A stretch of 15,261 bases of DNA from Clostridia bacterium (GTDB lineage Bacteria; Bacillota; Clostridia; Oscillospirales; CAG-272): NCBI GenBank assembly GCA_017625275.1, contig JAGALI010000187.1, positions 1 to 15,261 on the forward strand, given 5' to 3'. Of this stretch, positions 14,209 through 15,261 are shown one piece after another; within the stretch, counting starts at the first letter, position 1; every line of letters starts with the position of its first letter. The notes under the pieces were generated by a model. It had not been told where the DNA came from, did not search any database, and saw nothing but the letters and a program-made list of their open reading frames with translations. The position numbers were made by a program, and so were the translations under genes.

Positions 14209-15261
14209 TTATATTTTATGAATCAAAAGTCCACTGCGAAGCTTAGGCTCAAACCATGTAGATTTTGGTGGCATTACTGCACCGGAATCAGCGACAGACA
14301 TAAGCTCGTCAAGAGATGTTGGATACATAGCAATAGCAAGCTTCATATCATCATTACATCTTTCTTCAAGATACTTAAGTCCTCTAATTCCACCTGCAAA
14401 ATCTATTCTTTTATCGCTTCTTGGGTCTTCTATTCCAAGGATTGGAGACAAAAGATTGTTTTGCAAAATAGCGCAATCCAGTCTTTCAACAGGAGTTTTT
14501 GCATTACAAATGCTATCAAAAAATTTCACAAGATACCACTTGTTATCAAGATACATTCCAACAGAATGTCTCTCTACAGGTCTACAAGGGCCTTCTCCTT
14601 TATATTCCTGTACAGTTCCTATCTTCTCAGAGACAACTTTTAAAAACTCCTCGGAGCTCATTCCATTAAGGTCTTTTAAAAGTCTGTTGTAATCCATAAT
14701 TTTCAGAGAATTAGCTGGAAAAATAACTGATAAAAAGTAGTTAAATTCCTCTTTCCCTGTATAAGCTGGATTTTCTTCTCTACGCTTGATACCAACCTTT
14801 ACAGCAGATGCTGCTCTATGGTGACCATCAGCAATATAAAGTGCCTCAAGATTTGCAAACGCTTTTTCTATTTTTTCATCAACGCCTTTATCACTTGTCA
14901 CCCATACTGTGTGTCTAACACCATCTTCAGCCACAAAATCATACAAAGGCTTTTTTGAGATTTCATCATTAATTATCTCATCAAGCTCATCAGACTGCTT
15001 GTATGCAAGAAATATAGGTCCTGTATGTGCAGAGCAAATATCAACATGCTTTATACGGTCAATTTCCTTATCAGCACGAGTAAATTCATGCTTTTTAATT
15101 CTATTTTCCATATAATCATCAATGGAAGCACAGCCAACTATGCCAGTTTGAGCTCTACCATCCATAATTTGACGATAAAAATAGTACTTTTTATCGTTAT
15201 CGTTGATATAAACGCCTTCCTTTTCGAAGGTTAAAAGATTTTCTCTTGCCTTATCATATAC
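14209..15261 (-). CDS. DUF1015 family protein, 5' end beyond window edge
   Basis: The frame stays open without a stop to the right edge (32 more codons before the Met at 15165, starting VYDKARENL), so the true start lies outside. About 350 residues are visible of a family that usually has a little over 400. The motif YIADGHHRAASAV and the segments CSAHTGPIFLAY, DYNRLLKDL and the C-terminal MPPKSTWFEPKLRSGL identify the DUF1015 family (PF06245). No biochemical role is established for it that I can cite. In clostridia it is often encoded next to serA, which would lie outside this window; this is a recollection, not visible here. No signal peptide or membrane segment can be seen in the visible part. 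Confidence 0.88.
   Translation of the reverse strand, partial: VYDKARENLLTFEKEGVYINDNDKKYYFYRQIMDGRAQTGIVGCASIDDYMENRIKKHEFTRADKEIDRIKHVDICSAHTGPIFLAYKQSDELDEIINDEISKKPLYDFVAEDGVRHTVWVTSDKGVDEKIEKAFANLEALYIADGHHRAASAVKVGIKRREENPAYTGKEEFNYFLSVIFPANSLKIMDYNRLLKDLNGMSSEEFLKVVSEKIGTVQEYKGEGPCRPVERHSVGMYLDNKWYLVKFFDSICNAKTPVERLDCAILQNNLLSPILGIEDPRSDKRIDFAGGIRGLKYLEERCNDDMKLAIAMYPTSLDELMSVADSGAVMPPKSTWFEPKLRSGLLIHKI

Overview
The window looks like a chromosomal core segment of a low-GC, anaerobic, spore-forming Firmicute of the class Clostridia, possibly Lachnospiraceae. The evidence is the strongly AT-rich intergenic DNA with consensus sigma-A promoters and AGGAGG-type ribosome binding sites, an acetate kinase, a spoIIAA-spoIIAB-sigF operon, an S-box riboswitch on metK and AT-biased codon use. 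The genus-level guess is inference. I see no insertion sequence, phage gene, CRISPR array or rRNA. One tRNA-Leu is present. Both window edges cut genes: ackA at the left and a DUF1015 gene at the right.

Left part (1-3230). The end of ackA (+) converges on a Na+/phosphate cotransporter homologue with a PhoU-like tail (-); a bidirectional terminator separates them. The transporter has a perfect consensus promoter. Its leader matches the yybP-ykoY manganese riboswitch and ends in an intrinsic terminator. A Mn2+ switch on an NptA-type gene is the most unusual regulatory arrangement here.

Middle part (3229-8105, all -). The metK gene is controlled by a SAM-I (S-box) riboswitch. Its terminator runs directly into the promoter of a tight recD2-comF-fucU operon. 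That promoter carries an 18-bp palindrome that looks like a repressor operator.

Centre (8123-11665, all -). A metallophosphoesterase, a cytoplasmic GH20-type hexosaminidase homologue and a DUF368/PopT-type undecaprenyl-phosphate translocase form one compact operon, suggesting a cell-wall or amino-sugar salvage theme.

Right part (11700-15261). The sporulation operon spoIIAA-spoIIAB-sigF (+) is transcribed away from the phosphoesterase operon, with a cluster of Spo0A-box-like sites between them. It is followed by a family I inorganic pyrophosphatase with its own perfect promoter, tRNA-Leu(CAG), a terminator and a short AT-rich spacer. The DUF1015 gene enters from the right edge on the minus strand.

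Most of the window is ordinary core genome. I found no clear undescribed multi-gene system. The items most worth following are the manganese-type riboswitch on the phosphate transporter, the recD2 operator and the phosphoesterase-GH20-PopT operon.
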